From positions 1-40,558 of the forward strand of contig JAJDOD010000125.1 in assembly GCA_022340315.1 (NCBI GenBank): DNA of 40,558 nt, written 5' to 3'. The number at the start of each line of letters is the position of its first letter. The stretch's first letter is position 1. The position numbers were made by a program, and so were the translations under genes. The stretch is from Silicimonas sp. (lineage in GTDB: Bacteria; Pseudomonadota; Alphaproteobacteria; Rhodobacterales; Rhodobacteraceae). The notes under the pieces are model-generated. The model searched no databases and was not told the origin of the DNA. It worked only from the letters and a program-made list of their open reading frames with translations. Shown here in pieces: positions 33,031 to 40,558 of this stretch.

Positions 33031-34514
33031 TGAGCGAGTTGAACAAACTGACCGTTGCCGAGGCGCGCGACAAGCTGCGTGCGGGCGACATCACCTCGGT
33101 CGAGTTGACCGAAGCCTGCCTCGCGGCGACCGAGGCGGCATCGGCCCTGAACGCGGTGGTGCATCACACCCCCGAGCTGGCGCGCGAACAGGCCAAGGCG
33201 GCGGACGCGCGGCTCCAGGCCGGCGATGCGCCCGCGATGTGCGGCATCCCCCTTGGCATCAAGGACCTCTTCTGCACCAAGGGCGTCCCAAGCCAGGCGG
33301 CAAGTGCCATCCTGAACGGCTTCAGGCCCGAGTATGAATCGACCGTCACCAGCCAGCTCTTCGACGCCGGCGCGGTGATGATAGGCAAGCTGAACATGGA
33401 CGAGTTCGCGATGGGTTCGTCCAACGAGACCTCTACCTACGGCAACGTCGTCAATCCCTGGCGGCGCGGCAACGAGGATACCGCGCTGACGCCCGGCGGC
33501 TCGTCCGGCGGCTCGGCGGCAGCCGTGGCGGCGGACCTCTGCCTCGCGGCAACCGGCACCGATACCGGCGGCTCGATCCGGCAGCCTGCCGCTTTCGTCG
33601 GCATCACCGGGCTGAAACCCACCTACGGGCGCTGCTCGCGCTGGGGCATCGTGGCCTTCGCCTCGTCGCTCGATCAGGCCGGGCCGATGACCAAGACGGT
33701 GCGCGACGCGGCGATCATGCTGCAGGCGATGGCCGGGCATGACCCGAAGGACTCGACCAGCGCCGAACTGGCCGTCCCCGACTTCGAAGCGGCGATCACT
33801 GGCGACATTCGCGGCAAGACCGTCGGTATCCCGAAAGAGTACCGCATGGAGGGAATGCCCGACGATATCGAGGCGCTCTGGGCCACGGGGCGCGAAATGC
33901 TGGCCGATGCGGGCGCGAAAATCGTCGATATCAGCCTTCCGCACACCAAATATGCGTTGCCCGCTTACTACGTTGTGGCCCCCGCCGAAGCGTCCTCGAA
34001 CCTCGCCCGCTATGATGGTGTGCGCTACGGCCACCGGGCAAAGCTGGGGCAGGGCGACGGCATCACCGAGATGTACGAAAAGACCCGCGCCGAGGGCTTC
34101 GGGGCCGAGGTCAAGCGCCGCGTGATGATCGGGACCTACGTACTTTCGGCCGGTTTCTACGATGCCTATTACAACCGCGCCCGCCGTGTGCGCGCCCTTA
34201 TAAAAAAGGACTTCGAGGATGTCTTCGCCCAAGGCGTCGATGCCATCCTGACGCCCGCAACTCCTTCGGCGGCCTTTCCCTTGGGACAGGAGTTCGACGA
34301 CCCGGTGCAGATGTACCTCAACGACGTTTTCACGGTCACCGTGAACCTTGCCGGCCTGCCGGGGATCGCGGTGCCGGCGGGTCTCGACGGACAGGGATTG
34401 CCACTCGGCCTGCAACTGATCGGCAAGCCCTGGGAAGAGGGCGAGTTGCTGAATTTCGCACAAACCTTGGAAACGCGTGCCGGATTTGTGGCCAAACCGT
34501 CGAATTGGTGGTAA
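33030..34514 (+). CDS. gatA: Asp-tRNA(Asn)/Glu-tRNA(Gln) amidotransferase subunit A
   Basis: This amidase subunit of 494 residues releases ammonia from glutamine for tRNA-dependent amidation. The Ser-cisSer-Lys triad is visible: K78 in GIKDLF, S158 in [10 protein letters not shown] and the nucleophile S182 in [11 protein letters not shown]. The ATG at 33030 overlaps the gatC stop by one base; a GTG three bases earlier is possible. It is followed after 31 bases by the excalibur lipoprotein gene. Confidence 0.95.
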   Translation: MSELNKLTVAEARDKLRAGDITSVELTEACLAATEAASALNAVVHHTPELAREQAKAADARLQAGDAPAMCGIPLGIKDLFCTKGVPSQAASAILNGFRPEYESTVTSQLFDAGAVMIGKLNMDEFAMGSSNETSTYGNVVNPWRRGNEDTALTPGGSSGGSAAAVAADLCLAATGTDTGGSIRQPAAFVGITGLKPTYGRCSRWGIVAFASSLDQAGPMTKTVRDAAIMLQAMAGHDPKDSTSAELAVPDFEAAITGDIRGKTVGIPKEYRMEGMPDDIEALWATGREMLADAGAKIVDISLPHTKYALPAYYVVAPAEASSNLARYDGVRYGHRAKLGQGDGITEMYEKTRAEGFGAEVKRRVMIGTYVLSAGFYDAYYNRARRVRALIKKDFEDVFAQGVDAILTPATPSAAFPLGQEFDDPVQMYLNDVFTVTVNLAGLPGIAVPAGLDGQGLPLGLQLIGKPWEEGELLNFAQTLETRAGFVAKPSNWW

Positions 34515-34545
34515 AAGACCAAAAAACAAAACGGCAGAGCAGACC

Positions 34546-35223
34546 ATGATTTCCAGATTTTCGGCGGGAGTAGCCGTTTTGGCCCTTGCGGGCTGCGGCT
34601 CAACTGTACCTGACAGCAATCCGAATGCGCGCGGCGTGGGCTTCGGAGACTACGGAGCCTACGAAGCGCAACGCGCGGCGAGGGATGCACAGCTTGAGGC
34701 GCGCGCCGCGGTGCCCATCTCGGAAGAGGTGATGATCGCGCAGGAAACGCAGGACGTGCTGAACCGCACTGCCGCGGCGCCTGCACCGGTGGCCACCGTG
34801 GCCGTGGCCCCGCTCGGCGGGGAAAACTCGAACATTTCCGACGAACAGGATTTTGCCGCCGTCTCCTCCCGCGAGAGCATCGAGAGCGACCGCGAGCGCC
34901 TTGCGCGCCAGCGTGAGACATTCCAGGTCGCGCAGCCCGAGGCGGTGCCGGACCGGCCCACCGGCCGCGCCGCGCCGAACATCGTGACCTATGCGCTGAC
35001 CACCAGCAATCCTGTCGGACGGCCGGTCTACAACCGGTCGAGCCGTTACAACGAGGACCGGTATCGCCGCAGTTGCGCCGAGTTCACCTCGTCGGACCAG
35101 GCGCAGGCCGCGTTCCTTGCCTCGGGCGGGCCCGAACGCGACCGCCGTGGGCTTGATCCCGATGGCGACGGCTTCGCCTGCTTCTGGGATCCGTCGCCCT
35201 TCCGGACCGCACGCGGCGGGTAG
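34546..35223 (+). CDS. Excalibur-domain lipoprotein
   Basis: This 225-residue envelope protein has a lipobox (LALAGCGS, lipidated cysteine near residue 17), a long charged and alanine-rich middle part that may be extended, and a C-terminal excalibur motif. That motif runs from CAEFTSSDQAQAAF to LDPDGDGFACF, with the calcium-binding DxDxDG and two cysteines likely to be disulfide-bonded. Function is unknown; similar proteins are common in Rhodobacterales. It lies between gatA and an amidase gene, four bases before the latter, so a cell-envelope role with the amidase is possible. Confidence 0.85.
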   Translation: MISRFSAGVAVLALAGCGSTVPDSNPNARGVGFGDYGAYEAQRAARDAQLEARAAVPISEEVMIAQETQDVLNRTAAAPAPVATVAVAPLGGENSNISDEQDFAAVSSRESIESDRERLARQRETFQVAQPEAVPDRPTGRAAPNIVTYALTTSNPVGRPVYNRSSRYNEDRYRRSCAEFTSSDQAQAAFLASGGPERDRRGLDPDGDGFACFWDPSPFRTARGG

Positions 35224-35227
35224 GGCG

Positions 35228-35938
35228 ATGGAGATCGTCGACCGTCTCTCATCCAGTTTCGGCGAGCGGCGGCGCGGTCTCGCGGTCAGCCTGATCGTTC
35301 TGCATTACACCGGCATGAGCGATGCAGAGGCGGCACTGACCCGCCTCTGCAATACCGAGGACGAGGTCTCGGCGCACTACCTTGTTGCGAAAGACGGCAC
35401 GCTCTACCGCATGGTGGACGAAAAGCACCGTGCCTGGCATGCGGGCGAAGGGTCCTGGGCCGGGCACGACGACATCAACTCGCGTTCCATAGGCATCGAG
35501 TTGGACAATGACGGGGCATCGCGCTTCGCGGAGCCGCAGATGGCGGCGCTGGAGGAATTGCTTGCCGATCTGCTCGAGCGCCACGACCTGCCCGCGAAGT
35601 CGGTGATCGCACATTCCGACATGGCGCCGGACCGAAAGAGCGATCCCGGCCCATATTTCGATTGGCAGAGGCTGGCCGCGAAGGGGCTTTCGGTCTGGCC
35701 CGAGCCGTCCATGCGCGGCGATTTCATGAAGGATGCCAGCTACTTCGGCTACCCTGTTGAAAAGGGGCAAACGCATATCCTGAACGCCTTCCGCCAACGC
35801 TTCCGCCCTTTCGAGACCGGACCGCTTTCGGTCGCGGACGAATCCATGATGGCTGGCCTGGCGCGCCAGTATCCCGCCGATGTCACCGAGCGCACCGCGC
35901 GGCGAACGCCCACCCGGCCGCTCCACGAGGAAAGCTAG
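35228..35938 (+). CDS. AmpD-like N-acetylmuramoyl-L-alanine amidase
   Basis: This 236-residue zinc amidase (amidase_2 fold) cleaves the bond between N-acetylmuramic acid and the peptide. Zinc ligands are in LIVLHYTGM (H26) and VIAHSDMAPDRKSDPG (H129, D139), with E91 in GIELDN as the probable catalytic base. There is no signal peptide, so it is likely to be cytoplasmic and to recycle murein fragments, as AmpD does. It starts four bases after the excalibur gene stop and is followed by RNase P RNA. Confidence 0.9.
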   Translation: MEIVDRLSSSFGERRRGLAVSLIVLHYTGMSDAEAALTRLCNTEDEVSAHYLVAKDGTLYRMVDEKHRAWHAGEGSWAGHDDINSRSIGIELDNDGASRFAEPQMAALEELLADLLERHDLPAKSVIAHSDMAPDRKSDPGPYFDWQRLAAKGLSVWPEPSMRGDFMKDASYFGYPVEKGQTHILNAFRQRFRPFETGPLSVADESMMAGLARQYPADVTERTARRTPTRPLHEES

Positions 35939-35976
35939 ACCTTTACGAGGCGGCGTTTCCCGCCTATCTCCCGCCT

Positions 35977-36327
35977 GCGGATGGCTGGATGGCCGCGGGA
36001 ACTTCGGTTCACGAGGAAAGTCCGGACTCCACGAAGCGATGGTGCCGGGTAACGCCCGGCCGGGGAAACCCGAGGGATAGCGCCACAGAGAACAGACGGC
36101 CGTGCATGCACGGTCACGGTGAAACGGTGGGGTAAGAGCCCACCGCGGACCTGGCAACAGGGACGGCACGGCAAGCCCCTCCAGGAGCAATGGCGAATAG
36201 GGGGTCCGCATGGACGCGCTTCGGTCCGGACCCCGGGTTGCCAGCTAGACCCCGCCGGCAACGGCGGGGGTAGAGGAATGGTCATCGCGTCCTCGGACGT
36301 ACAGAATCCGGCTTACAGGCCATCCGC
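35977..36327 (+). ncRNA. rnpB: RNase P RNA (bacterial type A)
   Basis: This is the catalytic RNA of ribonuclease P, which matures tRNA 5' ends. The P1 helix is seen as GCGGATGGC (35977-35985) against GCCATCCGC (36319-36327). The conserved GAGGAAAGTCCGGACTCC is at 36013-36030, GGTAAGAGCCCACC at 36131-36144, and ACAGAATCCGGCTTACAGG at 36301-36319. These are the universally conserved RNase P regions in the right order. The length of about 350 is a little short for the class, though the P1 ends are only approximate. Apparent open frames across it are not coding. Confidence 0.93.
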
Positions 36328-36448
36328 GCTAAATTTCCGCTCATCGGGGCGTCTTCCAGGGCACGGCTTGTCGGAACCGTCCCCAAGGTTCGATGTGCGG
36401 AAAAAATCAGTCAGTCTCGGCAAGCCTGATTATTTCATTGCCCCATAT

Positions 36449-36480
36449 GATCGGTGATCACTTCGCATGCATCACCGATC
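36449..36480 (-). terminator. Perfect stem-loop after the cupin gene
   Basis: Ten-base perfect arms, GATCGGTGAT (36449-36458) and ATCACCGATC (36471-36480), enclose a 12-base loop. It lies 21 bases past the cupin stop on the minus strand. There is no T-run after it, so it may be a terminator of the cupin transcript, a stability hairpin, or an operator. Confidence 0.45.
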
Positions 36481-36500
36481 AACACGGCGCGTCTTCGTCG

Positions 36501-36920
36501 CTAGTCGCCGTAAGTCTCGCGCATGCGGCCGACGGGCATTTTCTTCATCTCAACTCTTATACCGTGACACGTTGTCTTTGACCCGTTCAGGACACGTCCC
36601 GCCGGTTGTGGCTCCATATGCGCGATCACGCATCCGACACCGTCCCAGCCATGGATGGCACGAATAACATCCCGGTTGGGTGGAAGCTGTGTCCCGTCCG
36701 GTGCCATATCGTTGATGGGTCCATCGACGGAATCCAGAACGAAGACGGACGGCCAGCGGTGGTGATGGACCGGTTCCTCCTCACCTGGCTCCAGTATGAC
36801 TTCCAGCACGCGAAGGTTCTCGTTCTCAAAGATGACTTTGTGGTTCTTGGGTGCGGCCGCAACAGCATCGAGGGAAAGGTCCCAGGTTGCGGGGTTCATC
36901 GTTTCCAGTCCGTCGGTCAT
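36501..36920 (-). CDS. Cupin-fold protein
   Basis: This small cytoplasmic protein of 139 residues has a single cupin domain. Its first motif is EPGEEEPVHHHRWPSVFVL (H52-H54), and HMEPQPAGRV near 101-110 is a weak second motif. Cupins of this kind can bind a metal and act as sensors or simple enzymes; no substrate can be named. The ATG overlaps the stop of the DUF1127 gene as ATGA. With that gene it forms a two-gene operon divergent from a LacI regulator, with palindromes upstream. Confidence 0.75.
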   Translation of the reverse strand: MTDGLETMNPATWDLSLDAVAAAPKNHKVIFENENLRVLEVILEPGEEEPVHHHRWPSVFVLDSVDGPINDMAPDGTQLPPNRDVIRAIHGWDGVGCVIAHMEPQPAGRVLNGSKTTCHGIRVEMKKMPVGRMRETYGD

Positions 36921-37201
36921 GTTCGTCCTCCCGCCAGTATCCGTTTCTGTTTCGTTTCGACCAACCGGCACCGGGTCGGTTCGTCGAGCGTCAGCGACGT
37001 GGCAACGCCTTCGATGTCCGCCTCGCGCATGCCAAGTTCGGTGAGTTCGTGTTGGCTGTATTGAAGCAATTCGCGCCGCGCGGCACGGTATTTTCGTGCA
37101 CTCCGAAGCCATGCTTGGAAACGGCCTCCGACAAGCCTGACCAACGCGAGCGTCCTGTTCGGTTCGATCGTGAACGACTCCAGAGACTCGAGCATTGCCA
37201 T
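36917..37201 (-). CDS. Extended DUF1127 (YjiS-like) protein
   Basis: This 94-residue basic protein has a DUF1127 domain at about 28-66 (RFQAWLRSARKYRAARRELL, then QHELTELGMREADIEGVA). It adds an N-terminal extension and a charged C-terminal tail not found in CcaF1-type proteins of 50-60 residues. Some DUF1127 proteins bind RNA, but this one has no CcsR-like stem-loops after it. The ATG at 37201 has GGAGG about 10 bases upstream and is chosen over earlier in-frame codons in the AT-rich operator region. It is coupled to the cupin gene and probably repressed by the divergent LacI protein. Confidence 0.8.
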   Translation of the reverse strand: MAMLESLESFTIEPNRTLALVRLVGGRFQAWLRSARKYRAARRELLQYSQHELTELGMREADIEGVATSLTLDEPTRCRLVETKQKRILAGGRT

Positions 37202-37216
37202 AGCGCCTCTCCTCCA

Positions 37217-37334
37217 TTGTACCGATCTAAATGTATCGTTCCAAAACCTTTTATATTTGACTTTGAAACGATCCATTAATAAATGGCTAGAAGGCTGCAC
37301 CCGATTCGTCAACAAGATTCTTGGATCGGTCCAA
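37217..37334. promoter_or_regulatory. Four-site LacI-type operator region
   Basis: Four similar 14-base, CG-centred imperfect palindromes lie between the DUF1127 gene and the LacI gene: TTGTACCGATCTAA (37217-37230), ATGTATCGTTCCAA (37231-37244), TTGAAACGATCCAT (37263-37276) and TTGGATCGGTCCAA (37321-37334). The half-site is roughly TTGRWMC. The centres are at 37223.5, 37237.5, 37269.5 and 37327.5. The first two would lie just upstream of, or over, the DUF1127 start region, and the last is 38 bases before the LacI start. Repression of both divergent genes by the LacI product is inferred. Confidence 0.6.
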
Positions 37335-37371
37335 ATGCCGCTGTGAAGTCCCTGAAGGAACAGGAAAGAAA

Positions 37372-38406
37372 ATGGTCCGACTGGTTGATGTGGCGAAGGC
37401 GGCGGGCGTGTCCCGAAGTACCGCCTCCAACGTTTTCAACAATCCGGATATTGTTCGGCCAAATTTGCGAAAGCGTGTCGAGGCCGCGGCGAACGAGCTG
37501 GGATATGCCGGTCCCGATCCGAAAGGACGTTTGCTTCGCGAGGGCAAATTCAACGCAATTGCCGTCATGCCACCGATCAAGACAAGCATGGTCGATGTGA
37601 TCCGCAACCCCGTGTTCAATCTACTCCTGCAAGGCGTTAGCGAAGTCTGCGACGAGCGTGGCGCGAGCCTCGTCGTGGTTTCTGGCCATGCCGGCCGCAA
37701 CAACCTCGGAAGTGTTCTCGCCGACGGGATCATCTTCAGCAGGATGGACCAATTGGAGGAAGCCGAGACGGCGCGGTTGAGACGAATTCCTTATGCTGTG
37801 GTCGACTTTGACCCGGGACCTCAGGTCAATTCGGTGCGGGTCGATGCGAAAGCCGGCGGATACCAGGCTGCAAGGCATCTCCTTGAATTGGGTCACCGAA
37901 AGTTTGCAATACTGTCGTTTCTGCGCGAGGGCCGTGGCTCAAACGTCATTGAAACCGGGTCGACGCGGCTTCCGGAATCTGCGGGGATCGCAACCGATCA
38001 GGAAAAGCTTATGGGATACGCCAACGCTCTGTCTGAAGCCGGCATCGACATCGGTGCAGTTCCGATGGTGCAGGCGGACGCCAACGATCCGGAGGCGGCT
38101 GGAAAACTTCTCGATATCGCACCAGAGGCAACGGCCGTGCTTTCCATGTCGGTGATGCAGGGCATCAGGGTCATCGGCGAGGCGATATCCAGGGGTTTGA
38201 GAGTGCCGCAGGATTTATCGGTCGTTGGATTCAATGATATCCCTGCTGCTGAACATAGCGTTCCTTCCTTGACGACTGTCGATGGCATGGGCGTGCAGAA
38301 GGGGCGAGATGCGGCTTGCCAGATACTGGACGGTGGCCCGCCTCGTCACAAAATAATTCAGCCAGTTCTCAAGGTACGCGGCTCGTCGGGTCCGGCGCCA
38401 GCCTAA
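37372..38406 (+). CDS. LacI family transcriptional regulator
   Basis: This regulator of 344 residues has an N-terminal LacI helix-turn-helix (VRLVDVAKAAGVSRSTASNV, then NPDIVRPNLRKRVEAAANELGY with the hinge) and a periplasmic-binding-protein-like effector domain (FNAIAVMPPIKTSMVDVIRN to the end). The effector is unknown and is normally a sugar or a nucleoside. The ATG at 37372 is preceded by GGAAAGAAA. It is monocistronic, ended by a stem-loop, and divergent from the DUF1127-cupin pair across four CG-centred palindromes, so it probably controls that pair and itself. No sugar transporter is adjacent, which is unusual for the family. Confidence 0.92.
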   Translation: MVRLVDVAKAAGVSRSTASNVFNNPDIVRPNLRKRVEAAANELGYAGPDPKGRLLREGKFNAIAVMPPIKTSMVDVIRNPVFNLLLQGVSEVCDERGASLVVVSGHAGRNNLGSVLADGIIFSRMDQLEEAETARLRRIPYAVVDFDPGPQVNSVRVDAKAGGYQAARHLLELGHRKFAILSFLREGRGSNVIETGSTRLPESAGIATDQEKLMGYANALSEAGIDIGAVPMVQADANDPEAAGKLLDIAPEATAVLSMSVMQGIRVIGEAISRGLRVPQDLSVVGFNDIPAAEHSVPSLTTVDGMGVQKGRDAACQILDGGPPRHKIIQPVLKVRGSSGPAPA

Positions 38407-38431
38407 GGAAACATCTCAGGGGGTTTCCGCT

Positions 38432-38481
38432 AGATGTCTTGAATTCCGCCCTGGGCTCGAGAGAGACATCTTAGGCTTTTT
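38432..38481 (+). terminator. Rho-independent-like terminator of the LacI gene
   Basis: An AGATGTCT (38432-38439) against AGACATCT (38464-38471) stem has a loop of 24 bases that can form an inner stem, followed by TAGGC and five T. An alternative outer pairing of CCTAAG (38402-38407) with CTTAGG (38470-38475) is possible. It lies just after the LacI gene stop. Confidence 0.6.
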
Positions 38482-38631
38482 GTCAGATGACTTCTCTGCC
38501 GCGGCAAGCCGTCATTGGTTGGCGGCGAGCCGAGATTTTCCTCCTCAACGACCGCTTGCTCCAACACCGGGCACTCGCGAAAATTTAGGCAACGGCCGGT
38601 GAGCGGACCGAGCAGACATTGCTATCCGAGG

Positions 38632-40293
38632 CTACTGAGCGGCCTGCGCGCAAAAACAGGAGGCACTGACGCTGCCGTCAGCCCGGGCTTCGGCAAGTGC
38701 CAGTTTCTGAGCAATCATCCGCCCCTCCACGCTCCCGGATACCCCTCGCGCCTTGAGGCAGTCGTTAAGACCTCTCAGGCTCCAAACATTGTCCGGGTGG
38801 ATTTGCGCGCGTGTCAGGTTGCCGCCGAGGCCCAGATCCTCACGATAGGCCGCTTCGGCCTCATCGATGTGACCCTGTTCCAGCAGGAGCGCCCCCAGCG
38901 CATGTCGGGCAGGCTGCATCCAGCCCCAAGGCTCGTCGTAGGGAAGCGCGTCCTCCAGGGCTACTGCGTCACGCAACCGGTTGTAGGCGACATCATAGTT
39001 GCCCTTCCGATACTCGATTTCGCCGTCCAGCATCGCCTCGGCCACAGCAAGCTGTTCCAGGCAGAGGACGTTGTGCAACCGCCGGTCCTCCGGCATTGCT
39101 TCGCGCGCGGCGAGGAACTGTATCCGTTCGGATTCTGCTTCGGACACCTCGCCCAGGGCTGCATGGGCCACGCCTTTCGCGTAGTGCAGGGTAGCGGTCA
39201 GGTTCGCCCAGAGCGCAGGGTCTTCGGGCAAGGGCTCCGCGATCAGTTCGCGCCATTTCCCAAAGCGGATCATCACGTGCACCCAGAGGGCGAAGTAACT
39301 CTCGAAGAACGTTGCGAAGGGTGGAGACTCGACCCGAAGCAGTTCCTCCGGCGTGACCGCCACAAGTTCCCGCGCCGCGCGCATCGCCGGTTCATACTGA
39401 CCAAGGAACATCGCTCCGTAGACGGCGAAGTGGTAGTTGTGGATGCGGTAGCCGGTGTAGAGCGTGTAAACGCCCATATCTTCCAGCGCCTTCCTGTCGA
39501 CCTGGGTCGCCTTCCAGTTCCAGTGGAACACGTCGCGGTAGTGCCCGCACTGGACGTCGATATGGGTCGGCATGTGCATCAGGTGACCGGCATCGGGCAC
39601 GAGCTCGCGCAATGCGTCGCCCGCCTTGAGCGCCTTCTCGGGCATCGGCGACATTTCCATCAGGTGCACATAGAGATGGAGGAGGCCAGGATGGGTCCAA
39701 GCCTCCTCGTGCTGATCGAACATACGTTCCAGAACATCCTGCGCTTCTTTCGTTCCCGCCCCCTCGGCGATGTCGCCCGTCGCCTGATCCCACATCTTCC
39801 ACGGCGTCCGGTTCATGATCGCCTCGACGAAGATGCACGCAACGTCGAGATCGCCGGGAAAGCTCTCGTAGACCGCCCGCATGGCATCGGAGTAGTCGTC
39901 GTTCCAGCCGCGCATCACGTCCAGAGGCTCAGGCGTATCCTGAGGAAAGCGCGACGGCAAAGCCTCGATCATCGCGCGCTCGAACGGCGTTACATTTTTG
40001 ACGAGAGACAGGGCTGCGCGCGTCGCGGAATGGCAGGTCTCTGCGGTCGCGGCGCGCATATTCGCGTCGCGTCGCTCCCACGGCATGTTGTAGTTCGGCC
40101 CGGCGGCATAGGCGACGCCCCAATGCGCCATGGCGCACGTCGGATCTGCCTCGAGCGCGCGGCGGAAGCAGGCGACCGCCTCGTCGTGGAAATAAGCGTT
40201 AGTCCAAACAAGCCCACGATTGAACCACCTCTGCGCCTCGGGCGACGACGTCGTCACCCGCCGTTCGTAAACGTCGATGTCGTAATATTCCAT
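38632..40293 (-). CDS. Tetratricopeptide repeat protein
   Basis: This 553-residue, all-helical soluble protein is built mainly of TPR-like repeats. One is EAQRWFNRGLVWTNAYFHDEAVACFRRALEADP near the N-terminus, and others include ARHALGALLLEQGHIDEAEAAYREDLG near the C-terminus. There is no signal peptide, membrane helix or catalytic domain. The ATG at 40293 (MEYYDIDVYERR) is chosen because the upstream in-frame part lies in non-homologous sequence. The middle part is rich in His/Trp/Tyr (for example HNYHFAVYGAMF), as in TPR proteins of unknown function that resemble superhelical scaffolds. An insertion sequence has landed about 125 bases upstream. Confidence 0.85.
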   Translation of the reverse strand: MEYYDIDVYERRVTTSSPEAQRWFNRGLVWTNAYFHDEAVACFRRALEADPTCAMAHWGVAYAAGPNYNMPWERRDANMRAATAETCHSATRAALSLVKNVTPFERAMIEALPSRFPQDTPEPLDVMRGWNDDYSDAMRAVYESFPGDLDVACIFVEAIMNRTPWKMWDQATGDIAEGAGTKEAQDVLERMFDQHEEAWTHPGLLHLYVHLMEMSPMPEKALKAGDALRELVPDAGHLMHMPTHIDVQCGHYRDVFHWNWKATQVDRKALEDMGVYTLYTGYRIHNYHFAVYGAMFLGQYEPAMRAARELVAVTPEELLRVESPPFATFFESYFALWVHVMIRFGKWRELIAEPLPEDPALWANLTATLHYAKGVAHAALGEVSEAESERIQFLAAREAMPEDRRLHNVLCLEQLAVAEAMLDGEIEYRKGNYDVAYNRLRDAVALEDALPYDEPWGWMQPARHALGALLLEQGHIDEAEAAYREDLGLGGNLTRAQIHPDNVWSLRGLNDCLKARGVSGSVEGRMIAQKLALAEARADGSVSASCFCAQAAQ

Positions 40294-40417
40294 GCGCCTT
40301 CCTCCCACGGTCTCGGCCCGCAAAGGATACCTCGAATGACGTCTTTGACAAAATTTGTGATCTGCGCGCTCTTGCCGAGGTTGCTCTGATCGATCTTGCC
40401 TCACGAAAGTCGAGTAA

Positions 40418-40558
40418 GGGCTGATTGTGTTGAAAAACTCCGCTTGAGCAGCGCGATTTAGGCTGATTCACTTCCCTTGAGGCAAGGGAGTTCTGGCGAT
40501 GATGGGGCCGAGGCAAGTGGCGCAGGGCGCGCTGTTCTACGAGTTCTCGATCGAGGAT
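40418..40558 (+). mobile_element. Left end of an insertion sequence (IS1182-like), cut by the window
   Basis: A stretch beginning about AGGGCTGATTGTGTTGAAAA, of the TGTTGAAAAACTC kind found at IS termini, leads into a transposase start. The right end is not in the window, so neither target duplication nor completeness can be judged. The exact left boundary is estimated. Confidence 0.6.
40499..40558 (+). CDS. Transposase, 5' part only
   Basis: The first 20 codons of a transposase, MMGPRQVAQGALFYEFSIED, are seen before the window ends. This N-terminus is that of the IS1182 family (also labelled IS5/IS4-like DDE transposases). Whether the rest is intact cannot be told. A start at the second ATG (40502) is equally possible. 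Confidence 0.75.
   Translation, partial: MMGPRQVAQGALFYEFSIED

Noticed and set aside
32955-34619. Long open frame (554 codons) on the minus strand across gatA
   Set aside because: The plus strand is clearly gatC-gatA with intact catalytic motifs; the antisense translation is arginine/glycine/histidine-rich noise.
35977-36327. Short open frames inside the RNase P RNA region
   Set aside because: The conserved RNase P RNA blocks and P1 pairing account for the sequence.
38515-40389. Long open frame (624 codons) on the plus strand opposite the TPR gene
   Set aside because: It is an antisense shadow: GC-rich codon bias on the minus strand keeps the frame open, and the translation has no family-like segments.

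Overview
The window looks like a chromosomal segment of an alphaproteobacterium of the order Rhodobacterales (Rhodobacteraceae/Roseobacter group). The base composition is high in G+C. The gene set and order are typical of that group: cysG-DUF2849-cysI-cysH-DUF934, adrenodoxin-type ferredoxin, Mrp, gatCA and DUF1444. A small DUF1127 gene is followed by stem-loops carrying the CCTCCTCCC motif, which is a hallmark of the order. Genes are dense, many are joined by 4-base ATGA start/stop overlaps, and no tRNA, rRNA gene or CRISPR array was seen.

Layout. (1) 41-4559, minus strand: an assimilatory sulfate/sulfite reduction operon (siroheme synthase, DUF2849, sulfite reductase, APS-type reductase, DUF934). 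It is divergent from an Lrp/AsnC regulator, and the shared AT-rich region contains paired palindromes. (2) 5127-8799: cytochrome P450, a DUF808 membrane protein, a DUF1330 protein and a divergent LysR regulator. (3) 8758-11809, minus: a valine catabolism operon (acyl-CoA dehydrogenase, 3-hydroxyisobutyryl-CoA hydrolase, 3-hydroxyisobutyrate dehydrogenase) preceded by a palindromic operator. (4) 12178-14864: ferredoxin and a secreted FG-GAP protein, then on the minus strand a DUF1127 gene followed by two CcsR ('cuckoo') small RNA units, then mrp. (5) 14874-17523, minus: Kdo biosynthesis (kdsB-kdsA-kpsF). (6) 17614-21668, minus: rlmE, a lytic transglycosylase, gap with a tiny membrane protein ahead of it, dtd and a PfkB sugar kinase with a LacI-type operator. 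(7) 21812-22657: DUF1444.

(8) 22678-28749, minus: a seven-gene envelope-associated cluster (small membrane protein, XpaC, TelA, DUF2927 lipoprotein, SPFH-GYF protein, cytochrome b561, double zinc-ribbon membrane protein). It resembles two Bacillus pairs, xpaC-yaaN and ydjG-ydjI, placed side by side, and is the least understood multi-gene system here. (9) 28883-32643: RNA modification genes (rluB-like, tadA) and small metabolic genes (DUF1185, UPF0173 hydrolase, ceramidase-like, VOC). (10) 32743-36330: gatC-gatA, an excalibur lipoprotein, an AmpD-like amidase and RNase P RNA. (11) 36501-38481: a LacI-family regulator divergent from a DUF1127-cupin pair, with four similar CG-centred palindromes between them. 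(12) 38632-40293: a TPR protein. The left end of an insertion sequence with the first 20 codons of its transposase closes the window.

The most distinctive items are the DUF1127-CcsR small RNA locus, the XpaC/TelA/SPFH/zinc-ribbon cluster, the four-operator LacI switch over the DUF1127-cupin pair, and the palindrome pair between cysG and the Lrp gene. All functional statements rest on motif recognition and knowledge of families. No database search was run.
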